From Saprospiraceae bacterium (lineage in GTDB: Bacteria > Bacteroidota > Bacteroidia > Chitinophagales > Saprospiraceae): a DNA stretch of 32,550 bases. The notes below the pieces were generated by a model. That model was given only the letters and a program-made list of their open reading frames with translations, had not been told where the DNA came from and did not search any database. Positions 1 to 7,621 of this stretch are shown in pieces; within the stretch, counting starts at the first letter, position 1, and every line of letters begins with the position of its first letter. Location of the stretch: assembly GCA_026983735.1 (NCBI GenBank), contig JALSTN010000287.1, positions 1-32,550 on the forward strand, given 5' to 3'. Made by a program: the position numbers and the translations under genes.

Positions 1-747
1 GGTATGTGTCCCATGCCCATGATCGTCACACGGGGCGTGAAGGTTAAGGCCACACACATTGGCACTATCTCCCAGATTCGGGTTATACTCCACGATTGCA
101 TCATGCCAATTGAAATTGTGATCGACATCCCGGCCATCATATCCCCTATACTTATCTTTTATTCCATCGACGTCCCATTTATAGCCTGTATCCTGACCAG
201 CGACAACGACGCCTTTTCCCCGGATACCCATCGACCAAACACTATCTGCTTTGATTCTGCGAATACCCCAAGTAATTTTTGGGCCTCCTCTCAACTGTAT
301 GGGTTGCTTCTTATAGGCAATGGGTTTTGAAAAGGTCACCGGGGCATCTGAAAGAATTTGTGTAACTTGAGGGAATTGAGCTATTCTCTCTATTTGTTGC
401 GCCGACAAAGTAGTTGCAATTATATTGGTCACCCAGTAAGAGTGAAAGGGCACGTTCCAGGTTTTTAGTTGTGCGATCACTTGGGTTTGAGACTGATTTG
501 CCTGCCTCCTCAGAGCCTGGTATACCAGACGTCCTTTAGCTGTTTTATCAGGGATTTGAGCGGTTAGAGGGCGCATATCCGTCGTCTTAAATTGGATAAC
601 GACATCGACTTTGTCCTTGATTTGAAGAGAACGGAGGACCTGACGAGAAGCCTTTTGTGACCATCCGACCTGTATCCCGATCAGAATTAGAAAGAAGGAC
701 AATAGAAAGGTATAAACCTTGGATAGAATGAGTGGAGATTTTTGCAT
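1..747 (-). CDS. Subtilisin-like (S8) secreted serine protease, N-terminal part, cut by window start
   Basis: The reading frame from the ATG at 747 stays open to the window edge, giving 249 residues of a longer protein. Residues 1-30 form a signal peptide (basic start, hydrophobic stretch, end near GWSQ). Residues about 45-140 look like an I9-type inhibitory propeptide (DVVIQFKTTDMRPL, then a VTNIIATTLSAQQIERIAQFPQV stretch split here only by description). The catalytic domain begins near 155: GIRRIKADSVW, then VVAGQDTGY with catalytic Asp186, and DDHGHGTH with catalytic His245. The catalytic Ser, and any T9SS sorting domain, would lie outside the window. It probably acts outside the cell or on its surface. 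Its upstream 170 bp is nearly the same as the leader of the gliding-type protein at 18723. Family assignment is secure; substrate is unknown. Confidence 0.9.
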   Translation of the reverse strand, partial: MQKSPLILSKVYTFLLSFFLILIGIQVGWSQKASRQVLRSLQIKDKVDVVIQFKTTDMRPLTAQIPDKTAKGRLVYQALRRQANQSQTQVIAQLKTWNVPFHSYWVTNIIATTLSAQQIERIAQFPQVTQILSDAPVTFSKPIAYKKQPIQLRGGPKITWGIRRIKADSVWSMGIRGKGVVVAGQDTGYKWDVDGIKDKYRGYDGRDVDHNFNWHDAIVEYNPNLGDSANVCGLNLHAPCDDHGHGTHT

Positions 748-919
748 AAATAAGTTTTTAAAGATATGAAACGAACATGAATTTTATTAAACATAAATTT
801 CATACAGAGTTTTGTTTAAAAAAATTTTTGTGAGAGCGCAGCGGTTCCATATGTGCAGAAAATTTGTAATACATTTATTTTCAATTTATTAGAAATTTTT
901 AAACATATGAAATGGTAAA
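748..919 (-). repeat. Shared leader, copy 1, upstream of the protease
   Basis: Read on the minus strand this block matches 18547-18717 on the plus strand over about 170 bp with few differences. Shared landmarks in order are TTTACCATTTCATAT, AATAAATTGAAAATAAATG, a GC-rich island ACCGCTGCGCTCTCACA, an AATTTTTTTAA stretch, TTAATAAAATTC and TGTTCGTTT. It ends directly at the start codon of each gene. This suggests a common promoter/5' leader for secreted proteins, or a recent duplication; no clear TAnnTTTG box is present in this copy. Confidence 0.75.
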
Positions 920-930
920 GCGTCGACAAT

Positions 931-1386
931 TCATTTTGATTTTCGTGATTTCCAGGAAAAGGTTATATTTTGATTTAATTTTTCAAAGGATTCAAGTCTT
1001 TGGGTATTGGTTAGAAAAAAGATACTTTTGCCAAAAGAGGTAGGTTTGACAAAACGCAATATTACGATTTTATAACTTAAAAATAAAGGTAGCACTTTCA
1101 TGGATTGTACAAGGGGATATGGAAAGTGATACGTCTTAAAATAATTAGTAATGACCAGTCCGTCATCGACCACATCGACACGTTTTAAGCGAAAGAGGCT
1201 GCGGTATAATATTAGGATTCCGACAAGTACAAAAGCTGAAAATCCCCATTTTAAACTATTGCTCACTCCTATTTCCTTTCCGGAATCCAAGACCCAAAAA
1301 GCTATTGCAAAACTACCGAAGAACACCGTCCAGAATATAGTGAACATAAACTTGAGATAGAGGGTAAGCGTAGAGGATAATTGCAT
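931..1386 (-). CDS. Small membrane protein, PH-like cytoplasmic domain
   Basis: 151 residues. Two hydrophobic segments lie at about 8-33 and 48-64, followed by a basic turn (YRSLFRLKRVD) and a C-terminal soluble part of beta-strand character (VDVVDDGLVITNYFKTYHFPYPLVQSM). Two N-terminal helices followed by such a domain resemble small bacterial PH-domain membrane proteins, but the similarity is weak and I would not assign a function. The start is well supported: AAGGAG lies just before the ATG, overlapping the end of tatC, and only 3 bases separate the tatC stop from this start, so the two genes are probably one operon. Confidence 0.7.
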   Translation of the reverse strand: MQLSSTLTLYLKFMFTIFWTVFFGSFAIAFWVLDSGKEIGVSNSLKWGFSAFVLVGILILYRSLFRLKRVDVVDDGLVITNYFKTYHFPYPLVQSMKVLPLFLSYKIVILRFVKPTSFGKSIFFLTNTQRLESFEKLNQNITFSWKSRKSK

Positions 1387-1389
1387 GAT

Positions 1390-2181
1390 TTACTCCTTTT
1401 CTTTAGCGTGAGTAGTGACGTATTTGGACACGTAAATACTTATTTCATACAAAATATACAGTGGGAAGGTTACGAGCAGCTGAGTAACTACATCCGGAGG
1501 GGTAATAATCGCTGCGACCAGTAAGATAATGACCAATGCGTGCTTGCGGTAACTGCGCAAAAAATCAGGAGTAACCAGTCCTAATCTAGATAAAAAGTAA
1601 ATGACCAATGGCAATTCAAAAATCAAACCTGCAGGCAGGACAATCATGGTAATATTGCTGATGAGGGAGGATAGAGTCACGGAATTATCAATGGTACTAC
1701 TCAGACTATAGTTGGCTAAAAAAGTGATGGCCATAGGTGTCACTACAAAATACCCAAAGGTGATACCGATGAGAAATAATCCCGAACAAACCCCTACGAC
1801 ATATTTGGCCACTTTTTGTTCTTTATCATAAAGGCCGGGTTTGATAAATCGCCATATTTCCCAAAACACATATGGGAACGCTACAATAAACCCCAATACA
1901 AACGAAACTTTCAAATGCAAAAGGAATTGTTCGCCTAAGTCTTTGGTAAATATCTTGAGTTCTCCAGGGCCTTGACAAAGCATGCCTGTGTGCTCACAAA
2001 AAAAACGATAGGTCCAAAAGCTAGTTTTAGTAGGTCCCAGAATTAAAGTGTCAAAAACAAAATCCTTAAAGACAAAGCCTCCAATGGCAAATACTATAAT
2101 AGCCCCTAGACTGCGTAAAAGATGCCATCTCAACTCTTCGAGATGCTCGAGAAAGGACATTTCATCTTTTGATTGAGACAT
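1390..2181 (-). CDS. tatC: Twin-arginine translocase subunit TatC
   Basis: TatC is the multi-spanning receptor of the Tat system, which moves folded proteins across the inner membrane. The chosen start (ATG at 2181, 263 residues, starting MSQSKDEMSFLEHLEELRW) gives the conserved FLEHLEELR motif near the N terminus, which is the twin-arginine recognition surface; an upstream in-frame start at 2232 would add 17 unlikely residues. Six hydrophobic segments follow, with the family's FPYVFWEIWRFIKPGLY loop and the late TPPDVVTQ motif at the last helices. AGAAGAA precedes the ATG. No tatA is beside it. At least one likely Tat substrate, the small subunit at 17578-18177, is in this window. Confidence 0.95.
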   Translation of the reverse strand: MSQSKDEMSFLEHLEELRWHLLRSLGAIIVFAIGGFVFKDFVFDTLILGPTKTSFWTYRFFCEHTGMLCQGPGELKIFTKDLGEQFLLHLKVSFVLGFIVAFPYVFWEIWRFIKPGLYDKEQKVAKYVVGVCSGLFLIGITFGYFVVTPMAITFLANYSLSSTIDNSVTLSSLISNITMIVLPAGLIFELPLVIYFLSRLGLVTPDFLRSYRKHALVIILLVAAIITPPDVVTQLLVTFPLYILYEISIYVSKYVTTHAKEKE

Positions 2182-2507
2182 AATTCTTCTTTTGACTCTG
2201 CAAATATCGCAAATAATACGATATGAGATCAAAGTATCGGAGTCAATAATACAATAGGATAACTATTCAGGGTGTTGAGATTCAGGAAAGGCTCAAGAGG
2301 AGGGGGGTAGCTAACACGAAATCCGATATTAAGCGATATCTGGTCTCGTAAGAATACCTTTCAGGGACGGGTTGGCAGATAAGGGTTCAAAATATTGATT
2401 TTCTGTATTCTGCCGTACATGATCCATTAAATAGAACGGGATTAATGAATAATTTGGGGTTTAATAGAAAAATATATTTCGCAGAGTGCCAATTAGTTAA
2501 TGTATTT

Positions 2508-2560
2508 TGTCTCAAATTATGAGACAGTTTTTTGAAAAAGTCTCAAAATTTGAGACTTTT
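2508..2560. promoter_or_regulatory. Tandem palindromic operator-like sites
   Basis: Site 1 (2508-2526) is TGTCTCA-AATTA-TGAGACA with perfect 7-base arms. Site 2 (2536-2560) is AAAAGTCTCAAA-A-TTTGAGACTTTT with perfect 12-base arms. Both share the GTCTCAnnnnTGAGAC core, and their centres (2517 and 2548) are 31 bp apart, about three helical turns. Site 2 abuts the -33 region of the promoter whose -7 box is at 2578-2585. This is the layout of a dimeric regulator binding cooperatively; the regulator is not identified. Confidence 0.75.
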
Positions 2561-2577
2561 GAAGGGGTTGAGAGGGG

Positions 2578-2585
2578 TATCTTTG
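2578..2585 (+). promoter_or_regulatory. Bacteroidota -7 promoter box TATCTTTG
   Basis: Exact match to TAnnTTTG. A TTTG at 2558-2561 lies 16 bases upstream and could serve as the -33 element; it overlaps the edge of palindrome 2. Transcription would start near 2591. Confidence 0.6.
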
Positions 2586-2590
2586 CTATA

Positions 2591-2680
2591 TAAACACAAT
2601 AAAATAGCACCAGGGCTGACATTTATGAGAAACAAGAGCATTATCTATTGGCTTAGGTGATGCTCTTATTGTTTCCTCTT
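2591..2680 (+). ncRNA. Candidate small RNA ending in a 14-bp hairpin
   Basis: From the promoter box at 2578-2585 a transcript of about 80 nt would end at a strong stem-loop: arms AAGAGCATTATCTA (2634-2647) and TAGGTGATGCTCTT (2654-2667), 14 pairs with two G-U, loop TTGGCT, followed by a moderately T-rich ATTGTTTCCTCTTT. There is no good reading frame in it. It may be an independent regulatory RNA or a terminated leader of the LRR gene. Confidence 0.4.
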
Positions 2681-2772
2681 TATCCCAAATGCTACTTGCA
2701 ATATTACTCTCCTTTTGATTAATAAGAGACGAACAGAGATAGAATTTCATACATTATGTAAGTAATAAGTAC

Positions 2773-2780
2773 TATCTTTG
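2773..2780 (+). promoter_or_regulatory. -7 promoter box TATCTTTG for the LRR gene
   Basis: Exact TAnnTTTG match. It overlaps the possible TTG start at 2778, so that upstream start would lie in the promoter; this supports the ATG at 2892 and a leader of roughly 100 nt. A 26-codon ATG frame at 2792-2872 lies in this leader, but I see no independent support for it. Confidence 0.6.
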
Positions 2781-2891
2781 TATAGTAAAAAATGTATCAG
2801 AGAAGAGCGAATACAGATTCTTCTCGCTATATTTTTGTGTCTGTTCTCCTTCTGTCCAGCATTAATTTTTGACAGACTAAATAATTTTACC

Positions 2892-5624
2892 ATGCGTTTC
2901 TTTAGCTATTTTATCTTTTTTGTGGTTTTATCTCTCCAATCAATTTCTGCACAGCATTGCCTACCCAATGGTATTAGCTTTAATAGCCAGAGTTCGATTG
3001 ATAATTATGGGATTACCCATCCCGGATGCTCCATTATAGATGGAGATGTCAGGATCTCAGGGAATGACATAACGGACTTGTCCGGCCTGAGTTCCATTCG
3101 TCGCATCCAAGGGAAATGTATTATTAAAAACAACCCTGCTTTGACCACCTTTATCGGATTAGACAGTCTACAGGCGGTAGGAAGTCTTTTTATTATCAAC
3201 AATGATAATCTGGTTCATCTAACAGGCTTGGGACTTTTGGATTCGTTAGGCCTGTTTCGTATCGAGGAGAACAAAAGGCTACTTGACCTCAAGGGATTGG
3301 ATGCTTTGACAACAGTAGAATACCTCGATATTAAGCATAATCTCCGTTTGAATTCGCTAAAGGGGATGATGCGTATCCATCGTCACCTCTATGGAGTTAC
3401 CCTCATCGAAAACCCAATGTTGCAGGATTTAAAAGGATTGGAACGCATAGAAGAAATTGACAATTTGGAGATAGGGAAGAATGAATATTTGTCTTCTCTC
3501 GAAGGGCTTAATAATCTCAGATTTACTAAGAATGCTTTAGATATTCATGAAAATGGAATATTATCTTTATCCGGTTTGGACAGTTATACGGGGACGGAGG
3601 GATATATCAAGATTTCCCAAAACCCCCAATTGGAACAAATTACAGGGGTTCCTCAACTGAGCCAAACAGACGCATTGATTCTCCATTCTAATGGGATGTT
3701 GCGTGATTTGTCTGGATTGAATGGAATTCACACTCTTCGAAATCTACAGATTACAGACAACAAACAGCTCGGAACGCTCATCGGTCTAGGTGGGTTGGAA
3801 ACAGTAGAAAACAATGTGGATATATCCGGCAATGCAAACCTGATAGACTTAAAAGGTATCGAAGGATTATCTATTGTCGGAGGAGATATTCGGATCAGAT
3901 TGAATGAACAGTTGACTGCTCTAAGTGGATTAGAGAACCTGACAAAGTTGGGAGGAAGCCTTAGAATTTACGGCAACAATCATTTGCTTCAACTCGATGC
4001 TTTATCCCAATTGAAAGAGATAAACGGATCGTTGGTGCTGGAGTTTAATCCGGTTTTACAAGGATTGGATGGGCTTCAAAATATCGATCCTGTGCGTTTA
4101 GATTTTCTACAGCTCATAGGCAACAGGAGCTTAACTTTTTGTCACGTGAGCAGTATCTGCCGGTATTTAGATATGGGGAAGGGTGCCAAAATTGAAGGCA
4201 ATGACAATGGCTGTGAACAGGTTTCAACGATATTGGATAAATGCGGGAATACGGTGATTTCCGGTACGGTCTTTTTTGATTTGGACAGGGATAAAATGCA
4301 AGGGGCAAGAGAACGGGGCATCCCTAATGTGGAGATTCAGGTGAGCCCCAATAACCTCTCACTGCTCACGGATGCAGAGGGTAAATATATGTTTTATGGT
4401 GCCATACCGGGAGAAAAGTATAGCCTAACGGCTGTATTGCCTGCCGGAATGAATTTATCCACTGATTCTTCAACTTATCACGTTACTTTCAATGTGGGCA
4501 ATCCGAATAATATCAATAATGATTTTGGTTTGTATTATCAACAGGGCAAACATGAATTGGGTGTTATTACGACAGGGGATATTACGAGGTGTGGATTTGT
4601 GGTACCATTTCATACTACCTTGCGAAATGAAGGGTCGTATATAGAGTCTGCCTGTTTTGATCTCGAATGGGACAGTGAAATGCAATGGGCCGGATCGGTT
4701 CCGGCAGCTGTACAGATAGATTCAACCGGGCACACTGCTCGTTTTTGTATAGACAGTTTGTATCCCTTTGAATCATTTGACGTTTTGTATTGGCTTAAGA
4801 TGCCCGGGGTTCAGTCTAGGGGAGATACCTTGGAAGTAAGTGCAAGAGCTTCTTACCAAGATTCAACAGGATGGATTTCTAGTGGCGAGTATCATTTAAG
4901 GTCTCCCATTTTATGTGCTTTCGACCCCAATGACAAATCTGTCAATCCGTATGGAGTACAAGCTGAGCGGTATACCTTAATGAATCAACCGCTACGATAT
5001 AGGATCCGATTCCAAAATGTAGGGGATATCGCTGCGGAGAATGTGCGTATAGAAGATGCATTAGATCCTGCATTGGATGTTCATACGTTAAAAGTATTAC
5101 AATCCAGTCATCCCTATCGCGTAGAAATGACGGAAACAGGGGGGGTAACTTTTTACTTTGATAATATTGGATTGGCAGACAGCACCTCAGATGAAGCGGC
5201 CAGTCATGGTTTTATTACGTATGAAATAGCACCCAAAAAGGGTATTCCTGAATTTACCGTCGTAGAAAACAAGGCACTTATTTATTTTGACTTCAACCCT
5301 GCTATCGTTACACCTACCACTATGAATACGCTTGTGCATACCCTTCCAATTGTTACCGCTACAAAATCTATGAATCTCCAGCGGTTTCGAATATTTCCGC
5401 TTCCGGCGGATGACGTAATCATGATCCAATGGAACAAGAGAGAAATGGGAGATTATGTTGATGTCGAAGTGCTTTCAATGGAAGGTGTATTAATGAAAAA
5501 AGTACGCTCCAGTAAAGATAGAATGGTAATGGCGACAGACCGTTGGCCTTCGGGTTTGTATACTGTGAAGTTGCGAGGAGCATCGCAAAGAGGGGGCATC
5601 AAAAAATGTATAATTCTACATTGA
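2892..5624 (+). CDS. Large secreted leucine-rich-repeat protein with SdrD-B, DUF7619-like and T9SS type A sorting domains
   Basis: 910 residues from the ATG at 2892, which gives a clean signal peptide (MRFFSYFIFFVVLSLQSISAQ); the frame is open back to a TTG at 2778, inside the promoter, so that start is rejected. Residues about 45-430 are some 15 irregular receptor-L-type leucine-rich repeats of about 23 residues (pattern LxGLxxLxxVxGxLxIxxNxxL). Next is an SdrD-B-like Cna domain (SGTVFFDLDRDKMQG...GIPNVEIQV, about 455-540). A middle domain ends in a DUF7619-like segment (DPNDKSVNPYG, LRYRIRFQNVG, IYFDFNPAIVT). The last 80 residues (IFPLPADDVIMIQW...PSGLYTVKLRG) are a T9SS type A C-terminal sorting domain. 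It is expected on the surface or released, with an adhesive or binding role; ligand unknown. Confidence 0.9.
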   Translation: MRFFSYFIFFVVLSLQSISAQHCLPNGISFNSQSSIDNYGITHPGCSIIDGDVRISGNDITDLSGLSSIRRIQGKCIIKNNPALTTFIGLDSLQAVGSLFIINNDNLVHLTGLGLLDSLGLFRIEENKRLLDLKGLDALTTVEYLDIKHNLRLNSLKGMMRIHRHLYGVTLIENPMLQDLKGLERIEEIDNLEIGKNEYLSSLEGLNNLRFTKNALDIHENGILSLSGLDSYTGTEGYIKISQNPQLEQITGVPQLSQTDALILHSNGMLRDLSGLNGIHTLRNLQITDNKQLGTLIGLGGLETVENNVDISGNANLIDLKGIEGLSIVGGDIRIRLNEQLTALSGLENLTKLGGSLRIYGNNHLLQLDALSQLKEINGSLVLEFNPVLQGLDGLQNIDPVRLDFLQLIGNRSLTFCHVSSICRYLDMGKGAKIEGNDNGCEQVSTILDKCGNTVISGTVFFDLDRDKMQGARERGIPNVEIQVSPNNLSLLTDAEGKYMFYGAIPGEKYSLTAVLPAGMNLSTDSSTYHVTFNVGNPNNINNDFGLYYQQGKHELGVITTGDITRCGFVVPFHTTLRNEGSYIESACFDLEWDSEMQWAGSVPAAVQIDSTGHTARFCIDSLYPFESFDVLYWLKMPGVQSRGDTLEVSARASYQDSTGWISSGEYHLRSPILCAFDPNDKSVNPYGVQAERYTLMNQPLRYRIRFQNVGDIAAENVRIEDALDPALDVHTLKVLQSSHPYRVEMTETGGVTFYFDNIGLADSTSDEAASHGFITYEIAPKKGIPEFTVVENKALIYFDFNPAIVTPTTMNTLVHTLPIVTATKSMNLQRFRIFPLPADDVIMIQWNKREMGDYVDVEVLSMEGVLMKKVRSSKDRMVMATDRWPSGLYTVKLRGASQRGGIKKCIILH

Positions 5625-6088
5625 GTGTGAAAGTATATCCGGACATTCAATTGTATTCTTTTGAAGCGTTAAGTGTGCGACAGCTGTACGCGCTTCTACA
5701 GCTGAGAGCTGAAGTATTCGTCGTAGAACAGCGATGTGTGTATCAGGATTTAGATGGTCGGGATAAGGCTGCTTTGCATATATTGGGAATGTCGAAAGGG
5801 CGTGCTGTACTCTATGCGAGAATATTGCCTAAGGGAATATCCTATTCGGATTATGTCAGTATAGGTCGAGTAGTGATAGCAGGATCACACCGTGGCATGG
5901 GTTTAGGTAAAAAGCTTATGCGATATGCATTGGAGGTGTCAGAAAAGCATTTTCCCGGTACTCCCATAAAAATATCGGCTCAGAAGCATTTGGAAAATTT
6001 CTATGGTGGATTGGGGTTTCAAGTGATAGGGGAGCCCTATTTAGAGGATGGAATCCCACATATTGCAATGGTACTCGGTACGCGCTAG
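5606..6088 (+). CDS. GNAT family N-acetyltransferase, ElaA-like
   Basis: 160 residues from the ATG at 5606, which overlaps the end of the LRR gene by 19 bases; GAGGGGG lies upstream as ribosome binding site. The N-terminal LRAEVFVVEQRCVYQDLDGRD segment and VSIGRVVIAGSHRGMGLGKKLM (the acetyl-CoA-binding R/Q-x-x-G-x-G/A motif) followed by ISAQKHLENFYGGLGFQVIGEPYLEDGIPHIAM are typical of ElaA, a stand-alone GNAT enzyme of about 150 residues with unknown cellular acceptor. The overlap suggests it is made from the LRR gene's transcript, although the two functions are not obviously linked. Confidence 0.88.
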   Translation: MYNSTLSVKVYPDIQLYSFEALSVRQLYALLQLRAEVFVVEQRCVYQDLDGRDKAALHILGMSKGRAVLYARILPKGISYSDYVSIGRVVIAGSHRGMGLGKKLMRYALEVSEKHFPGTPIKISAQKHLENFYGGLGFQVIGEPYLEDGIPHIAMVLGTR

Positions 6089-6133
6089 GCAGGAGCAATA
6101 TAGAGGAGGGACAGACCGGATTGTTTTTGCACG

Positions 6134-7495
6134 TTACTCCTTAATTTCCGGAATTTCCATAGAGACCAATTCTGTAAAGGAAGGATTGGCAAAATGTGTG
6201 GTAATGAGTTCATCATATGGGATATTGTGCTCCATGGCGATCTGTACGATGGCTAAGATCTCATGAATATTAGGACCAAGGCCACATACTCCTTTGATGA
6301 GATCGGTATCCGGATCCACTTTCAGCTTAAGGATGCCTTCCGTTTCTCCATTAATCTGAGCTCTTAGGAGTTTGCTGTACGGCTTGGTGATGATATCACA
6401 ATGCCCATCTTTTTTAGTACTTTCAATTTGAGCCATTGGTGGATAACAGTAGGTAGCTGATATGAAATGGTACCTTTCTGGATAATCGACATCCTTCAGT
6501 ATATGTCTAACCGCTATTTTAGCTTGTAGAATAGCTTTGTTAGCCATCATAGGAATTCCGGTAATATCTCCAACGGCATGAATATTTCCCATACCCGTAT
6601 GACCATAACTATTGACTTTAAGCGCTCCATTATCTAACCAATTCATCTCGAGGGAGGCTTCATCATAAAAACTTCTGTCCGGGACCCGTCCGATAGCGAT
6701 AAATGCATAATCTGCGCTAAAAACTTCTCCACTTTCCAATGTGGCTAGAACTTTATGGCCTTCTTGAACTACTTTTTTGACTTTAATACCTTTATTAAAA
6801 GCCATGTCATATTTGTCTTGAAATATTTTTTCAAGATAGTCAGCGACCTCACTATCCATAGCGGATAATATGTGGCGTTTGTTATGCAATACAGTGATTT
6901 TAGTACCTAATTCTGCGAAGGCATATGCATATTCCATACCGGTGACTCCTCCCCCTATGATTAACATCGTGTCGGGTATTTTAGGAAGTAATGGGGCAAG
7001 CTTGGGGGCTAAAATTCTGTCTTTATTGGGTTTGATGTCAGGTGTAAATCTAGGGTTACTTCCGGAGGCAATAATTATATTGGTAGCCTCTAAGGTTCTA
7101 TCCTCTTCGCCTTCTCTTTTTAGGAGGACCGTATGTTTATCTTTTAAGATTCCTGTTCCATTAAAGATAGCCACATTTATTTGCTTAAGGTTTTCTGTCA
7201 GTTGATTAGAGTACCGAGAGGATTTATCTGTTATACTCTGTTTTAAACCTTCTAAATCCAGATTAAACTGGTCTAGCTTTATAAGGTGCTTTGAAGCAGC
7301 TTTTAACTGACGGATATGGTCTGCTGCATGCAGCCATATTTTAGAAGGAAGCAAGCTTCCAAATGTAGCTCTTCCACCTATTTTTGTTTTCGATATCAGT
7401 GCAGTAGAAAGTCCTCTATCTGCAGCAATTTTAGCGGCTTCATATCCCCCCGGACCAGCTCCAATAATAATCAGGTCGTAAGATGTCTTTTCCAT
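6134..7495 (-). CDS. SthA/Lpd-like FAD pyridine-nucleotide oxidoreductase lacking the redox cysteines
   Basis: 453 residues from the ATG at 7495; the frame opens 17 codons earlier at a TTG, but a promoter box lies between. Domains: FAD-binding IIIGAGPGGYEAA at 9-21; second Rossmann fold IIGGGVTGMEYAYAFAELG near 180; GNIHAVGDITG FAD motif near 310; dimerisation domain at the C terminus. Where dihydrolipoamide dehydrogenase has GGTCLNVGCIPSK this protein has GGRATFGSLLPSK (Ala43, Leu48), so both redox Cys are gone. The C-terminal His-Glu dyad is also altered (THFANPSFTE). After the second Rossmann strand it reads VLHNKRHIL, as in NADP-using SthA rather than NAD-specific enzymes. It is therefore not an E3 component; a transhydrogenase-like or quinone-reducing role is more likely. 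Confidence 0.85.
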   Translation of the reverse strand: MEKTSYDLIIIGAGPGGYEAAKIAADRGLSTALISKTKIGGRATFGSLLPSKIWLHAADHIRQLKAASKHLIKLDQFNLDLEGLKQSITDKSSRYSNQLTENLKQINVAIFNGTGILKDKHTVLLKREGEEDRTLEATNIIIASGSNPRFTPDIKPNKDRILAPKLAPLLPKIPDTMLIIGGGVTGMEYAYAFAELGTKITVLHNKRHILSAMDSEVADYLEKIFQDKYDMAFNKGIKVKKVVQEGHKVLATLESGEVFSADYAFIAIGRVPDRSFYDEASLEMNWLDNGALKVNSYGHTGMGNIHAVGDITGIPMMANKAILQAKIAVRHILKDVDYPERYHFISATYCYPPMAQIESTKKDGHCDIITKPYSKLLRAQINGETEGILKLKVDPDTDLIKGVCGLGPNIHEILAIVQIAMEHNIPYDELITTHFANPSFTELVSMEIPEIKE

Positions 7496-7522
7496 GATGA
7501 TATTAATGTGAGAAATAGGGAG

Positions 7523-7530
7523 CAAATGTA
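7523..7530 (-). promoter_or_regulatory. -7 promoter box TACATTTG for the flavoprotein gene
   Basis: Exact TAnnTTTG match on the minus strand, 28-35 bases before the ATG at 7495. It implies a leader of about 20 nt and a transcript separate from mreC upstream. Confidence 0.5.
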
Positions 7531-7621
7531 CATTATTTTTTTTCAAATAAAATAATGATTTTCAAAATATCAAAAATCCCGACTTTCCCTTTGATGATTT
7601 GGTTAGGGTTTAATGCGTACA

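Larger units (their letters stand above)
2233..2777. promoter_or_regulatory. Control region between tatC and the LRR gene
   Basis: No convincing gene in these 545 bases. The left half (2233-2500) shows nothing I can name. The right half contains two perfect palindromes (2508-2526 and 2536-2560), a TAnnTTTG promoter box at 2578-2585, a 14-bp hairpin at 2634-2667 and a second promoter box at 2773-2780, all detailed separately. Confidence 0.6.

Noticed and set aside
4-330. 108-codon plus-strand open frame at the left edge
   Set aside because: It lies antisense to the protease frame 1-747, which has a signal peptide, a propeptide and two catalytic motifs.
2560-2600. Sigma-54 promoter near the palindromes
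   Set aside because: GG and GC are present but the spacing is 9, not 10, and TAnnTTTG explains the site better.
2778-2891. Upstream TTG start of the LRR gene, adding 38 residues
   Set aside because: The TTG is part of the TATCTTTG promoter box, and the ATG at 2892 gives a clean signal peptide.
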